The notes: generated by a model from the letters alone, not told the origin. DNA of 44,288 nucleotides from Deefgea salmonis (GCF_020531905.1 NZ_JAJAWG010000016.1:1-44288), one strand, 5' to 3'; counted from the first letter of the stretch, positions 26,125 through 36,690 are shown. Made by a program: numbers and translations.

Positions 26125-26782
26125 GGCGGGTTTTTCCGCTGATTAAGCGCAGCGCCATCAGCACCACAAAAGAAAAGCCCACCAGCACTGCGGCGTATAA
26201 ATGCGCGGCGCTGTAATTAAGGGTTTCAACTTCGTGATATAGCGCAATGGACGCCACTTGCGTTTGTCCTGGGATATTGCCGCCAATCATTAACACCACG
26301 CCAAATTCCCCCACCGTATGTGCAAAAGTTAATATCAGCGCACTGATGAGGCCGACTCGGCAATTGGGCAAAATAACGCGAAATAAGATATTGCTTTCGC
26401 TTTTGCCTAGCGTGCGTGCGGCATCGAGTAGGGTGGGCGAGAGCTGCCGAAAAGCACTGGTCAGCGGTAACACCATAAATGGCAAGCTAAACAGCATCGA
26501 GCCAATGACTAAACCAGCATAAGAAAACGCCAAATGCACATTAAAATGAGCGACCAACCAACCGCCGACGCTGCTGCTCGGGCTAAACAGCAGCAAGAGA
26601 TAAAAGCCCAGCACCGTTGGCGGTAGCACCAAGGGCAGGCTAGTGATGACTTCAACTATATAACGTATACGGCTCTGGCCCATAGCCAACCAGTACGCCA
26701 GAGGAATACCCACGATGGTGAGTAAAATCGTCGTATGCGTCGCCAATTGCAGCGTGAGCAATAAGGGTTGCGGATCAAGCAC
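26117..26782 (-). CDS. modB: Molybdate ABC transporter permease ModB
   Basis: It has 221 residues and about five TM helices. The ModB pattern is clear: TSLPLVLPPTVLGFYLL, the EAA-type loop AARTLGKSESNILFRVILP and HTVGEFGVVLMIGGNIPG. It overlaps the preceding di-TOBE gene by eight bases and modC by eight bases, so the operon is tightly coupled. Confidence 0.95.
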   Translation of the reverse strand: MLDPQPLLLTLQLATHTTILLTIVGIPLAYWLAMGQSRIRYIVEVITSLPLVLPPTVLGFYLLLLFSPSSSVGGWLVAHFNVHLAFSYAGLVIGSMLFSLPFMVLPLTSAFRQLSPTLLDAARTLGKSESNILFRVILPNCRVGLISALILTFAHTVGEFGVVLMIGGNIPGQTQVASIALYHEVETLNYSAAHLYAAVLVGFSFVVLMALRLISGKTRHA

Positions 26783-27176
26783 GGCTCACCTGCATGGCAT
26801 TGGATTTAACTAACCATTCAACGCTTTGACCGCAGTGCAAACCCAGCGACTCACACGATGAGCGGGTAATTAAAGCATGCAAGGTCTGCTCACCAAAACG
26901 CAGCGTAATCCGACTTAACAGTGGGCTGTTTGCAATGTGCTCGATTTGGGCGTGAAAGCGATTGCGTAGGCTAATTTGGCCATGTAAATCCACAGCAAGT
27001 GCGACGTCGTTTTCTGCAAAAGCCAGCTCTACAGCCTGACCGATTTGCCATTGGGCAACATCGTCTTGAATGCCGAGCAGCATGGCGCTGAAGCGGTATT
27101 GCAAATAATCGGCAGCAATAAACGCCATGCCGCCATCAATATCAATTTGAGCTAAGGCTGCAGGCAGTCGATTCAT
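26775..27176 (-). CDS. Stand-alone di-TOBE (molybdopterin/molybdate-binding) protein
   Basis: It has 133 residues from the ATG at 27176. The second half (LHGQISLRNRFHAQIEHI, GEQTLHALITRSSCESLGLH) is a clear TOBE/Mop domain; the first half (YLQYRFSAMLLGIQDD, WQIGQAVELAFAENDVALA) looks like another. Such Mop-type proteins bind molybdate oxyanion for storage, and the same domain is the sensor of ModE; no DNA-binding domain is present here. The ATG overlaps the modA stop as ATGA (27176-27173). Confidence 0.85.
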   Translation of the reverse strand: MNRLPAALAQIDIDGGMAFIAADYLQYRFSAMLLGIQDDVAQWQIGQAVELAFAENDVALAVDLHGQISLRNRFHAQIEHIANSPLLSRITLRFGEQTLHALITRSSCESLGLHCGQSVEWLVKSNAMQVSRA

Positions 27177-27925
27177 GGTTGTGGCACCAAGTAACCGTAG
27201 CGCAGCAAAATTTGCTGGGCGCTCGGGCTGTGTAAATAACGCATAAAGGCTTTGGCTGCGGCATTGTCTTTGCCGTAGCGCGTTTGCACTGCGCCTTGGG
27301 CGATGGTTTGATGCGCGGATTGTGGAATCTCGATCCAAGCACCACTTTGGCGTTGATCGGGGTTGCTGACAATAGATTTGGCACTAAAACCGGCTTGCGC
27401 CGCGCCAGTGGCAATAAACTGGCTGGCTTGAGCAATGCTTTCGCCATACACCAGCTTGCTTTTGAGTACCGGAAATTGCGGTAGGGCGCTTAAAATTCGC
27501 AGCGCTTCTCGGCCATAAGGGGCGCTTTCGGGTTGGGCAATGGCAATTTTTTGTACTGCATTCGATTGCAACCAAGCTTGCCAATCTTTAGGCATCGTCG
27601 CTTGCTGAGTCCAGAGCACTAACACCCCATTGGCGTAATGCACCAGTGGCGCGATGGCCGCGCCTTGATTGAGTAATGTTTGTGGGTATTTCAGGTCGGC
27701 CGACATCAAAACATCAAACGGCGCGCCATGGCTAATTTGGGCAAATAATTTGCCTGAAGCGCCAAAACTAGTTTGAAACTGATGGCCGGTTTTTTGGGAA
27801 AAGTCTTTACTCAGCGCTTGCGTCACGGCTTGTAAATTGGCCGCGGCAGCCAGACGAAACGTATCTGCAGCACTGATGCTGGGCCAAAGCGCCAGACAAC
27901 AGAGCGATAAAAACCAGTGTTTCAT
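27173..27925 (-). CDS. modA: Molybdate-binding periplasmic protein ModA
   Basis: It has 250 residues from the ATG at 27925; a TTG at 27940 is in frame but less likely. Signal peptide MKHWFLSLCCLALWPSISAAD, then the ModA fold: RLAAAANLQAVTQAL, FQTSFGASGKLFAQISHGAPFDVLMSAD, IAQPESAPYGREALRIL, and the C-terminal AFMRYLHSPSAQQILLRYGY. It is the first gene of the mod operon. Confidence 0.95.
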   Translation of the reverse strand: MKHWFLSLCCLALWPSISAADTFRLAAAANLQAVTQALSKDFSQKTGHQFQTSFGASGKLFAQISHGAPFDVLMSADLKYPQTLLNQGAAIAPLVHYANGVLVLWTQQATMPKDWQAWLQSNAVQKIAIAQPESAPYGREALRILSALPQFPVLKSKLVYGESIAQASQFIATGAAQAGFSAKSIVSNPDQRQSGAWIEIPQSAHQTIAQGAVQTRYGKDNAAAKAFMRYLHSPSAQQILLRYGYLVPQP

Positions 27926-28004
27926 GTCAAAGCACCCCAAGAAAAGAGTAAAGACTATAAGTCGATTCTTGACGGCTGCCCATACCTCGATGGGGTTCAG
28001 GCGT

Positions 28005-28031
28005 AAAAAAGCCTAAGGCGCACCTTAGGCT
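28005..28031 (-). terminator. Intrinsic terminator after ispB
   Basis: On the minus strand AGCCTAAGG, loop TGCG, CCTTAGGCT is followed by six T (28010-28005). It closes ispB before the mod operon. Confidence 0.9.
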
Positions 28032-28060
28032 GATACCCAGCATGACAACATGAATTAACA

Positions 28061-29023
28061 TTAGCTATTTCGATCAATCGCCAAGCTTGCCAGCGCGTGC
28101 AGCGCTTGCGTAAATGGGTTGTCCGGTAAGCTGGCCAAACACGCTTTGGCGCGTTCAGCTTCTTGCTCGGCAGTGTGGCGCGCGTATTCCAGCGCGCCGG
28201 TTTGCTGAACTGCCGCTAATACCGCGTCAAAGTTTTCACGCTTGGCATTTTCGAGTGCATCTTTGACAACCGCTGCCGCGTCGGGTTCGCCATGCTTCAT
28301 CACATAAATCAGTGGCAAAGTGGGCTTGCCTTCCGCGAGGTCATCGCCCAGTGATTTGCCGATTTCTTCTTGTTGGCCTGAATAATCGAGCACGTCGTCA
28401 ATAATTTGAAACGCCGTACCTAAATGCATGCCGTATCGGGCGATGGCGTCTTCAATCTCAGGCTCGCTGTGATTTAAGATCGCACCCAAACGCGCCGCAG
28501 CTTCAAATAGCTTGGCCGTTTTGTAGCGGATGACTTTGAGATAATCTTCTTCATCAACATCGGTGTTGCCGATGTTCATTAATTGCAACACTTCGCCTTC
28601 GGCAATGATATTGGTTGCGTCTGACAGCACTTCCATCACGCGCATCGAGCCGCAGCCAACCATCATTTGGAAAGCGCGACTGTAGAGAAAATCACCCACC
28701 AGAACTGAAGCGGCGTTACCAAACAAAGCATTGGCCGTATCGCGGCCACGGCGCAGGCTTGATTCATCGACCACATCATCGTGCAGCAGTGTCGCGGTAT
28801 GAATAAATTCGATCACCGCAGCGAGTTCATGGTGTTTATTGCCTTGATAGCCCAGCGCTTGCGCTGCGAGGAGCACAATCATTGGACGCAGGCGTTTACC
28901 ACCTGAAGCAACAATATATTCGGCCACTTGGCGGACCAAAACGACTTCTGAATATAAACGCTCACGAATGACGCTATCTACTGAGGCCATATCGGCATCA
29001 ACTACCGATTTAACAAACTTCAT
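28061..29023 (-). CDS. ispB: Octaprenyl diphosphate synthase (polyprenyl synthase)
   Basis: It has 320 residues from the ATG at 29023; a GTG two codons earlier is also possible. Trans-prenyltransferase motifs: GGKRLRP at 41-47, the first Asp-rich motif DDVVD at 82-86, followed by RRGRDTAN, and the second IIDDVLDYSG further on. It makes the ubiquinone side chain. It diverges from rplU, the arrangement seen in many proteobacteria. Confidence 0.95.
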   Translation of the reverse strand: MKFVKSVVDADMASVDSVIRERLYSEVVLVRQVAEYIVASGGKRLRPMIVLLAAQALGYQGNKHHELAAVIEFIHTATLLHDDVVDESSLRRGRDTANALFGNAASVLVGDFLYSRAFQMMVGCGSMRVMEVLSDATNIIAEGEVLQLMNIGNTDVDEEDYLKVIRYKTAKLFEAAARLGAILNHSEPEIEDAIARYGMHLGTAFQIIDDVLDYSGQQEEIGKSLGDDLAEGKPTLPLIYVMKHGEPDAAAVVKDALENAKRENFDAVLAAVQQTGALEYARHTAEQEAERAKACLASLPDNPFTQALHALASLAIDRNS

Positions 29024-29324
29024 CGACACGCTGGGTTCACCCTAGAAATTAAGCCGCGTTGCAAAGGAGTGCACGCCGCCATTAAAAATAATCCGGCGAT
29101 TTTAGCAGAAAAGCCATCATCCCGCCGCCTTGCTCACGGCAGGATGCGAGCACCGCTATTTTAGCTTGCTCAAATAGGGCAAAAATCCAGGGCGGCACAC
29201 CGTCATTTGGGGCGAAATGATTTTAGATTGCATGGATTGGCTTTGGATGTGTACCTTGATTTCAAGGTGGATTGACGCTTGTGGCGCAATTTGTGGGCGT
29301 AATCGGCTGTGAATCAATAAGTCA

Positions 29325-29353
29325 TTGACTCAATTGAAAAACGTTTGTAGAAT
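29325..29353 (+). promoter_or_regulatory. Sigma-70 promoter of rplU-rpmA
   Basis: TTGACT (29325-29330), 17-base spacer, TAGAAT (29348-29353). The expected start is near 29360, giving a leader of about 67 bases. Confidence 0.75.
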
Positions 29354-29360
29354 GCCCGAT

Positions 29361-29420
29361 TCCCAATTTGGGAAGGCACGCTAGCGTTTGTGCAGCGTGT
29401 TGGGCCAAACTCCCTAGGAG
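29361..29420 (+). promoter_or_regulatory. Structured rplU leader
   Basis: The 5' end of the predicted transcript is the near-perfect palindrome TCCCAATTTGGGA (29361-29373), then CACGCT (29377-29382) can pair with AGCGTG (29394-29399). The ribosome site TAGGAG (29415-29420) follows, six bases before the ATG. Ribosomal protein operons are often autoregulated through such leaders; that is inference here. Confidence 0.4.
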
Positions 29421-29426
29421 CTTGTT

Positions 29427-29738
29427 ATGTATGCAGTCGTAAAAACCGGTGGCAAGCAGTATAAAGTTGTCGTCGGCCAAAAATTAAACATAGAACAGAT
29501 TACTGCAGACGTTGACAGCCAGATCGTACTCGAAGAAGTATTGATGGTTGCAGACGGCGAAGCAGTGAAGATCGGTACCCCTGTGGTGGCCGGTGCTTCC
29601 ATCAAAGCAACTGTGGTTTCTCATGGTCGTGGCGAAAAGGTTACCATCTTCAAGATGCGTCGCCGTAAGCACTACATGCGTCGTGCTGGTCATCGCCAGA
29701 ACTACACCGAAATCCGTATCGACGCTATCGTCGCTTAA
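29427..29738 (+). CDS. rplU: 50S ribosomal protein L21
   Basis: It has 103 residues, the exact usual length. [20 protein letters not shown] start and the C-terminal [21 protein letters not shown] are diagnostic. It is followed 16 bases later by rpmA. Confidence 0.99.
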   Translation: MYAVVKTGGKQYKVVVGQKLNIEQITADVDSQIVLEEVLMVADGEAVKIGTPVVAGASIKATVVSHGRGEKVTIFKMRRRKHYMRRAGHRQNYTEIRIDAIVA

Positions 29739-29754
29739 TTAAGGAGCTTAAACA

Positions 29755-30036
29755 ATGGCACATAAGAAAGCTGGTGGTAGTTCACGTAACGGTCGTGATT
29801 CTGAATCAAAACGCCTTGGTATCAAAGTATACGGCGGCGAGTTGATCCCTGCAGGTTCAATCATTGTTCGTCAACGTGGTACTGAATTCCACGCAGGTGA
29901 CAATGTAGGTATGGGTAAAGATCATACTTTATTCGCTAAGTGCGATGGTTATGTTCAGTACGCAGTGAAGGGCGCTTTGAAACGCCGCACTGTAACTGTA
30001 TTGCCATACGTTGGCGAAGAAGAAGCTGCTGCTTAA
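29755..30036 (+). CDS. rpmA: 50S ribosomal protein L27
   Basis: It has 93 residues. [20 protein letters not shown] start and the conserved [19 protein letters not shown] are diagnostic. Second gene of the rplU operon, with its own AAGGAG ribosome site. Confidence 0.99.
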   Translation: MAHKKAGGSSRNGRDSESKRLGIKVYGGELIPAGSIIVRQRGTEFHAGDNVGMGKDHTLFAKCDGYVQYAVKGALKRRTVTVLPYVGEEEAAA

Positions 30037-30060
30037 TTAGCGGCTTCTTTGGTCGGTTTG

Positions 30061-30091
30061 AAAGCCCTGTCTCTGTGATAGGGCTTTTTTT
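30061..30091 (+). terminator. Intrinsic terminator after rpmA
   Basis: AAAGCCCT (30061-30068) pairs with AGGGCTTT (30080-30087), followed by further T. It separates rplU-rpmA from obgE. Confidence 0.88.
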
Positions 30092-30219
30092 GTTTTATAA
30101 ATACGATACGGATTTAAGTCTAAGCGGTTTGCCAGATAAAGTTGTGATGTATATAGCTCTATGCGTCAAGCCACTTCGCTTGCAGTGCAATACCCCAGAG
30201 CCTGCGCCGAGATCGGTAG

Positions 30220-31389
<1,170 letters not shown>

Positions 31390-31428
31390 TTACGGAGAAG
31401 CGAAACGCATTCCGACGTATGCAGAAGT

Positions 31429-31462
31429 AAAAGAGCCCCGATTAAATGATCGGGGCTCTTTT
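31429..31462. terminator. Strong bidirectional terminator after obgE
   Basis: AAAAGAGCCCCGAT (31429-31442), loop TAAATG, ATCGGGGCTCTTTT (31449-31462): a 14-bp perfect stem with A/T arms, between obgE and the convergent restriction gene. Confidence 0.93.
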
Positions 31463-31530
31463 ATATTTGAAGATATAAGTATTTGGACATAGCTATTTGT
31501 TATTAATCGCTGTATCCAGATACCCTGTTG

Positions 31531-34482
31531 TTAATTTAAATCTAAACTCGTTTGCGTCAAGCTATTAAGTTGTGGTCGCGCCTTGGCAAAGGCGAGTAAC
31601 TCATCCAGATGTGCGCCTTTGTCCCGCCAGTCGTAACACGCCGTCTCGCCCAATAAAACGTAATGCCAGCTGCGTTCCTGCCGCTCGCTGCTTGGCAAAC
31701 CATTGATGCGCTCGCACCACGCTACTGCGGCTTTGAGTTTGCGCTGCACGTTCGGGTGATTGACTTGCTGCTGCGCTTTGGTTTCGACCAGATAAATCGC
31801 ATCGCTCGTCCGAATCAAAAAATCCGGTGAGTAAAACGCGGGCAAACCGTCTTCTTTCACATAACGCAGTCGAACAAAATGATGCCGCGTTTCGCTGATT
31901 TTACTAAACGCCTCGATATGGCTATCCGCTTGTGCCCATTCAATCAGCATTTTCTCCAGCCCGCCTTTGTTGGCCGGAAAGGGGAGTCGTTCGTAAATGC
32001 TTTTCGTTACCGGCAAGGAATACGCTTCGCGCATCATGAGCTTTTCAACTTCCGACAAATAGCGATGTTTGACTTCGCAGGCATCGTCAGAGGTTTGCTG
32101 TTCGCCCTCAATCAAGGCCAGCGCGAATTGCTGGCAAATATGATCGAGTACAGGCGTAAGCAGTAATAGTCGCCAGTTTTCATTTTCTAGCGGCGCGAAC
32201 GGCTCAGCAAATAACTGGTTTTCGATGTAATCCTCCAGCCAACTCGCCAATTCAGCGGTATGTACTTGCAGATAGGGATTCGCCAGATGGCTGGCGATTT
32301 TATTGCCCTTGGGTAAGGGCTGGCTCAGTGCTTGGCTAATCCGCCGAGTCAGGCGTGATAATAAATCGTTATAACCCGCCACCTGCATCACCGCGCCGTC
32401 AACGCGATAATCACCAAATAGCGTGTGGCTTTGTAAATCTTGCGAGGTAAACAGATCGCCCTTGCCTATCATTGCCGCCAATTCACTACGGGATAAAGCC
32501 GCAAATGGCAATAGTTTGCTAATCTCCGGTGCGTGGTGAGCCAGCCATTCTTCGGCTTCGCGCAGGATAAACGGAATCGCAAAATCGTATTTTGCAAAAT
32601 CGGTGCTTAGCCCAACCGAAATCATATCGCCGACGCCACTGCCACCGTCATTCGTACCGTCGTCAACGCCGACCAAACCTTCCTTCATCAGCTCATCGTA
32701 AAAACTCTGGAAAGCGGGGTGCTCAACAATCGATAAAATATCAATCAGGCTGCCGGGTTCTTTGCCCGCATGAATCAGCTCACGATTTTCGCGTTTGATG
32801 TCGCCATATTCAGCGTCACGCCACATCAGGCGTAAGCCACGACCGATGGTTTGCTCCAATAAAATCTGCGCTTGGCTGGCGCGTAGCGGCACGATGACAC
32901 AGATGTTGTTGACGTCGAAACCTTCGCGCAACATCAGTACGCTAACAATCACCCGAGGATTTTGATGGTTGTCGACATTGAATAGCCGTTCACGCACCGG
33001 AGCCCAATCTTTCTCGCCGAGTTCGGCTTTTTTGCCTGAATCGACGGTCATCACTTCATCGTCCCCGAGTCCTTCCTGCTGCAAAAACAGAGAGACTAAA
33101 GGCGAAACGGAGGTGTCTTCGCAAACAACCAGCATTTTTGGATGGCGATTCGGATCAATTTTGGCGAAATCAGCTTCAAGTTTTTTGAGTTTTTGCAATC
33201 CAGCCCGCAGCATCACGCGCTGGCCTTCGCCCAAAGTGGGATTGCCGTCGTCATCGCGCTCGGCTTTAAATTCCAGCGGTAGCGCAGCGACTTCCTTGCG
33301 CCTATCCAGCACCAACGATTTAACCAAGCCTTGCTTCATCGCCGTTTTTAGGTCGAAATCGACGATGATGTGCGGGAAATAGACTTTCTTTTTGTTCTTG
33401 CCGCTGCCCACGTCGTTGTATGGTGTTGCCGAGAAATCAAGCTGTACAAAGGAGATGCCTTTGGGTTCGGCGATTTTAGTCAGACTTTTTTGCCATTCAA
33501 CTTCCGTGGCCTCGCCTTCTTTTTTAAAGTCGTGGATGTGGTGGGCTTCGTCGTTAAACACCATTAGCTCAGGCAAGCCCGCCAGAAAATCCAGCACATC
33601 GCCGCGCGCATAACGGCGGTCGAGCACATCCAAGCTATTGCCCGTCGCTCTGCCCGGTGTTAGCGGCAAGAGTTGCGCGATGAGGTCTTGCGGATTAGCC
33701 AGCGATTCGGCACTGACCATTTCATCTGGTGATATTTCATCATCACTGCCATTCAGCAAATGCCAATTGGTAATCGCAATCATCCCGTTGCCGGTGGCTT
33801 TGAGGCCAATTTCAGCTTTGTTGCACACATTGCCACGTACAAAAGCAAACACCGCATCACGATCAAGCTCAGGAATAAATAGCTCGGCATAACGGCTAAT
33901 GTCCGAGCTAGAGAAATCCCGAACGCCTGCGCTTTCCTTGCCTAAAAACGCATCGAGCAAACGCTCGTAAACAATCAGCCCCGGTGCAACGACCAAAAAT
34001 TGCCGCGTAAAGCGCGCATCAATCAGCCCTTCGGCCAGTAATGCTGATTTATTCAAAACTTGCCACACCATCAGTGTTTGCAGCACCCAGGTTTTACCCG
34101 TGCCCGTCGCCATTTTCAGGCAATATTTGGGATGATTGTGCTTGGCTTGTGCGACTTCGCTTAGCCGTGTTCCAGTCAGTAAAGCATCGGGAGCGACTGC
34201 TTGATATAGGGCGAGCAAATCCGGCGCTTGCAGCACTTCATGTGCGACGATGGTATTTAAAATCGCCTGCTTTTGCCCCGGATGAAAATTGAAACTGCGG
34301 CTGGCGCATTGCTCTGCGCCAAACCACCAATTCAAAAGTAATCGTGTTGTGGGCGTGACCAATTCGAGAATATCGGCGATGCCATCTTCAAGGCCAACGC
34401 AAAGCAGATTGGTTTTGGCTGTGAGCGCTGTCGCGAGTGCCAGTTGATCGTTACTGGATGGATTGGGCTGAAGGGCGCTCAT
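31531..34482 (-). CDS. Type III-like restriction endonuclease subunit (Res, helicase-nuclease)
   Basis: It has 983 residues. A superfamily 2 helicase core: Walker A ATGTGKT at 125-131, DEAH box in FNDEAHHIHDF (about 310), motif III DFSATPYND, and motif VI QTIGRGLRLMW. Near the C-terminus (about 885-901) SPDFLIRTSDAIYLVETKAQ has the D-x(n)-ExK pattern of a PD-(D/E)XK nuclease. It should translocate and cut DNA together with the Mod subunit. Its ATG overlaps the mod stop (ATGA at 34482-34479), so the two are coupled. Confidence 0.9.
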   Translation of the reverse strand: MSALQPNPSSNDQLALATALTAKTNLLCVGLEDGIADILELVTPTTRLLLNWWFGAEQCASRSFNFHPGQKQAILNTIVAHEVLQAPDLLALYQAVAPDALLTGTRLSEVAQAKHNHPKYCLKMATGTGKTWVLQTLMVWQVLNKSALLAEGLIDARFTRQFLVVAPGLIVYERLLDAFLGKESAGVRDFSSSDISRYAELFIPELDRDAVFAFVRGNVCNKAEIGLKATGNGMIAITNWHLLNGSDDEISPDEMVSAESLANPQDLIAQLLPLTPGRATGNSLDVLDRRYARGDVLDFLAGLPELMVFNDEAHHIHDFKKEGEATEVEWQKSLTKIAEPKGISFVQLDFSATPYNDVGSGKNKKKVYFPHIIVDFDLKTAMKQGLVKSLVLDRRKEVAALPLEFKAERDDDGNPTLGEGQRVMLRAGLQKLKKLEADFAKIDPNRHPKMLVVCEDTSVSPLVSLFLQQEGLGDDEVMTVDSGKKAELGEKDWAPVRERLFNVDNHQNPRVIVSVLMLREGFDVNNICVIVPLRASQAQILLEQTIGRGLRLMWRDAEYGDIKRENRELIHAGKEPGSLIDILSIVEHPAFQSFYDELMKEGLVGVDDGTNDGGSGVGDMISVGLSTDFAKYDFAIPFILREAEEWLAHHAPEISKLLPFAALSRSELAAMIGKGDLFTSQDLQSHTLFGDYRVDGAVMQVAGYNDLLSRLTRRISQALSQPLPKGNKIASHLANPYLQVHTAELASWLEDYIENQLFAEPFAPLENENWRLLLLTPVLDHICQQFALALIEGEQQTSDDACEVKHRYLSEVEKLMMREAYSLPVTKSIYERLPFPANKGGLEKMLIEWAQADSHIEAFSKISETRHHFVRLRYVKEDGLPAFYSPDFLIRTSDAIYLVETKAQQQVNHPNVQRKLKAAVAWCERINGLPSSERQERSWHYVLLGETACYDWRDKGAHLDELLAFAKARPQLNSLTQTSLDLN

Positions 34483-36593
34483 GCTGTCACCGCCACATCG
34501 AGTGAAACTTCGGCTTCAAAACCAAATACATCCACCGCGCGAACGCAGACTCGGCGCGCGCCGGTTTTGGCGGGAACGGTTAGCACTGCTTGCGTAATGA
34601 CGCGTAGCGGGTCGCCGTCGTTATCGGTATTGCCGCGATAATCCTGCCACACCGAGCGAAACATTTTGCCGTCGTAATCAGGGTCAACCGCCCAGTATTC
34701 GATTAAAGCTAGCGGCTCGGCATTCATTACCGCTTGTAGTTTGCTACGGTTGGCTTCGTCCAGATTGATCGCATCGGGTGACAATAAAACGTAATTGGCG
34801 AGCGTAATGGTGATCGTTTCTTGCACGGTGGCTCCCTCTCCCCCTTGCGGGAGAGGGTTGGGGTGAGGGGGCGATTCCACGCGAACCCTTTTTACTGGCG
34901 CGATTTTCAGGTATTGCAAACTGGCAAAGCGCACGCTGCCACGCAGTTTTTCCAAGCCGCCTTTTTTCTTGAGTCGGTCGAGCAGGTCGGGAGGAATGAC
35001 GAGGACTTCTAGTGCAACATCATTCAGTGCGTTAATGCTTTCGGCAATCGCGGGGTCAAAATTCCAGCCCAGTACGACGACTTTATCCCAGCCACCCATC
35101 AAGCCATCACGCAGCGCGATGGCTTTTTTCAGCGTGGCAAGGCCAGTGAGTTTATTCGGTGAATCGGCCAGAACCAGTGTTTTTACGCCATTCGCGATGA
35201 CTCGACCCAAAGCACGTGTTGGATTTTCCTCAATCGGCAACGGCAGAGCGCCATACAGCGACAATACAATCTGCGCCAGATCACCAATGCGAAAATCGCG
35301 CCCCAGACTTTGTTTGGCCGCCTCGACCTGATAATCGCCAATCGCCTGATACAGAAAAGGCTGGGCGTTTTGGTCGATTAGCCGCTTGCGCATAATCATG
35401 CACGCCGGTTTGCCCAAGTCGGAGGTCACCCAGCGCCGACCGAGGCGTTCAGCGACGGCTGCCGTCGTGCCCGAGCCGCCGAAGAAGTCAGCAACTAGGC
35501 CGCCTTCGGGGCAGGAAGCTTTGATAATGCGTTCAAGCAGTTTTTCTGGTTTTTGGGTAGCATAGTCAAGTAGTTCAGCCCCTGTTTTTGCTGGTAGCAG
35601 ATCCACCCAAACGGACTGCACTCGTCTGCCTTGTTCAACGTACTCATCCATATATTGCTTGAGATACGGAGTTCCGGTGTTTGAGTAATAAATCCGGCTA
35701 TTTGCTTCAAGTTCGTCAATTTTCTCTTGCGAGTAGCTCCAGTGCCTACCTTTAGGTGGTGCAATTTGTCGTCCTTGGAAGGCACGAGAGGGGCCAGAGC
35801 CTGGTGCAGTAATTGGCCCCGCGAAAAAGCGCTTTCCATTGAAATCGTCGATTTGATTGAATCTTGTATTCAGGTGTTCATTCGAATGAGGGACATAAAC
35901 GGGCTCAAAAATATGGGATTCACCTTTGCGATAAAGCATCACGACATCATGGACAATTCCGAATCGCCCTGCATCGTTGTGTGCACCTGTTCGTTGCCAA
36001 ATGATTTCATTAAGGAAATTATCCTTCCCAAACACCTCATCCATCACCAGTTTCACGTAATGCCCGACGTGCCAATCCAGATGCACATAAATCGAGCCGG
36101 TGTCGGACAGTAATTCGCGCATCAACACCAAGCGTGGCGTAATCATCGCTAAATATGATGCCGTTCCGTCGCTCCACGTATCGGAATAAGCGAATTGTTC
36201 GATGACGGTTGGCCGCTGTTCCAGCTCGACGCCCGGTAGAGTGACTTTGGTGCGGTAATCGGCTTTGGAGTCAAACGGCGGGTCGATGTAAATCAGATCA
36301 ACTTTGCCGCGCAAGCTGGCATTGTCGGTATCCCCAGCCAGCAGTGCGGCCATTGCCAGCAGGTTATCGCCGTAGATTAAGCGGTTGTGCCAGTCACTTT
36401 CGCTGGCTTGAGCATCTTGCCGACTAGCATTGCTAATCCAGTCGCTGGCCTTGCTGTCTTTGGCTGGTAGTACCCATTCGCGGTTTTGTAGTGCGATGCG
36501 GTTTCGGTTTTCTAAACTTTCTAGTATTTTTTCGGCGACTTTGCGGCCATTAGCGACAATTTCGGGGAGTTGTTCGAGCAGAGATTTGGCCAT
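34479..36593 (-). CDS. Type III-like adenine-N6 DNA methyltransferase (Mod)
   Basis: It has 704 residues from the ATG at 36593 (MAKSLLEQLPEI); a TTG at 36632 would add 13 residues. Motif IV DPPF at 104-107 comes before motif I (DFFGGSGTT, about 369-376), the order of beta-class MTases. A central target-recognition stretch lies between them. The last 130 residues look like a beta-sandwich (TVPAKTGARRVCVRAVDVFG), unusual to my eye for Mod. Residues about 574-588 (SPPHPNPLPQGGEG) come from an inserted palindromic repeat, kept in frame. It is paired with the Res gene and diverges from a small HTH gene. Confidence 0.9.
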   Translation of the reverse strand: MAKSLLEQLPEIVANGRKVAEKILESLENRNRIALQNREWVLPAKDSKASDWISNASRQDAQASESDWHNRLIYGDNLLAMAALLAGDTDNASLRGKVDLIYIDPPFDSKADYRTKVTLPGVELEQRPTVIEQFAYSDTWSDGTASYLAMITPRLVLMRELLSDTGSIYVHLDWHVGHYVKLVMDEVFGKDNFLNEIIWQRTGAHNDAGRFGIVHDVVMLYRKGESHIFEPVYVPHSNEHLNTRFNQIDDFNGKRFFAGPITAPGSGPSRAFQGRQIAPPKGRHWSYSQEKIDELEANSRIYYSNTGTPYLKQYMDEYVEQGRRVQSVWVDLLPAKTGAELLDYATQKPEKLLERIIKASCPEGGLVADFFGGSGTTAAVAERLGRRWVTSDLGKPACMIMRKRLIDQNAQPFLYQAIGDYQVEAAKQSLGRDFRIGDLAQIVLSLYGALPLPIEENPTRALGRVIANGVKTLVLADSPNKLTGLATLKKAIALRDGLMGGWDKVVVLGWNFDPAIAESINALNDVALEVLVIPPDLLDRLKKKGGLEKLRGSVRFASLQYLKIAPVKRVRVESPPHPNPLPQGGEGATVQETITITLANYVLLSPDAINLDEANRSKLQAVMNAEPLALIEYWAVDPDYDGKMFRSVWQDYRGNTDNDGDPLRVITQAVLTVPAKTGARRVCVRAVDVFGFEAEVSLDVAVTA
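34830..34871. repeat. REP-type palindromic repeat inside the mod gene
   Basis: CCCTCTCCCCCTTGCGGGAG and its continuation through GGGTTGGGGTGAGGGG form a GC-rich element able to pair internally (CTCTCCC with GGGAGAG). Its translation SPPHPNPLPQGGEG is a familiar product of a dispersed repeat found in many proteobacterial genomes. Here it is in frame and does not break the protein. Confidence 0.8.
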
Positions 36594-36623
36594 AACGTTG
36601 TCAATTTGGACTTTAATTAATTT

Positions 36624-36690
36624 TGTAACCAATAGTCTAACTGAGTGCGTAACTAAATTACCAGTAACGTAACCAGTTAAGTGCTGGCGT
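36624..36690. promoter_or_regulatory. Cluster of GTAAC repeats upstream of the HTH gene and mod
   Basis: GTAAC occurs at 36625, 36649, 36664 and 36669, with ACCAGTAAC and AACCAGTTAA forming a direct repeat around 36661-36680. The cluster fills the space between mod and the divergent HTH gene, as operators of restriction-modification controller proteins do. Inference only. Confidence 0.45.

Larger units (their letters stand above)
29024..29426. other. Non-coding ispB-rplU intergenic region
   Basis: About 400 bases without a credible gene. The right side holds the rplU promoter and leader. An imperfect hairpin (29119-29127 with 29137-29145, ATCCCGCCG/CGGCAGGAT) lies near the ispB side; no T run follows. 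The middle shows nothing I can name. Confidence 0.7.

Noticed and set aside
29119-29145. Hairpin upstream of ispB as a terminator
   Set aside because: One mismatch in the stem, no T run and no gene that it would end.
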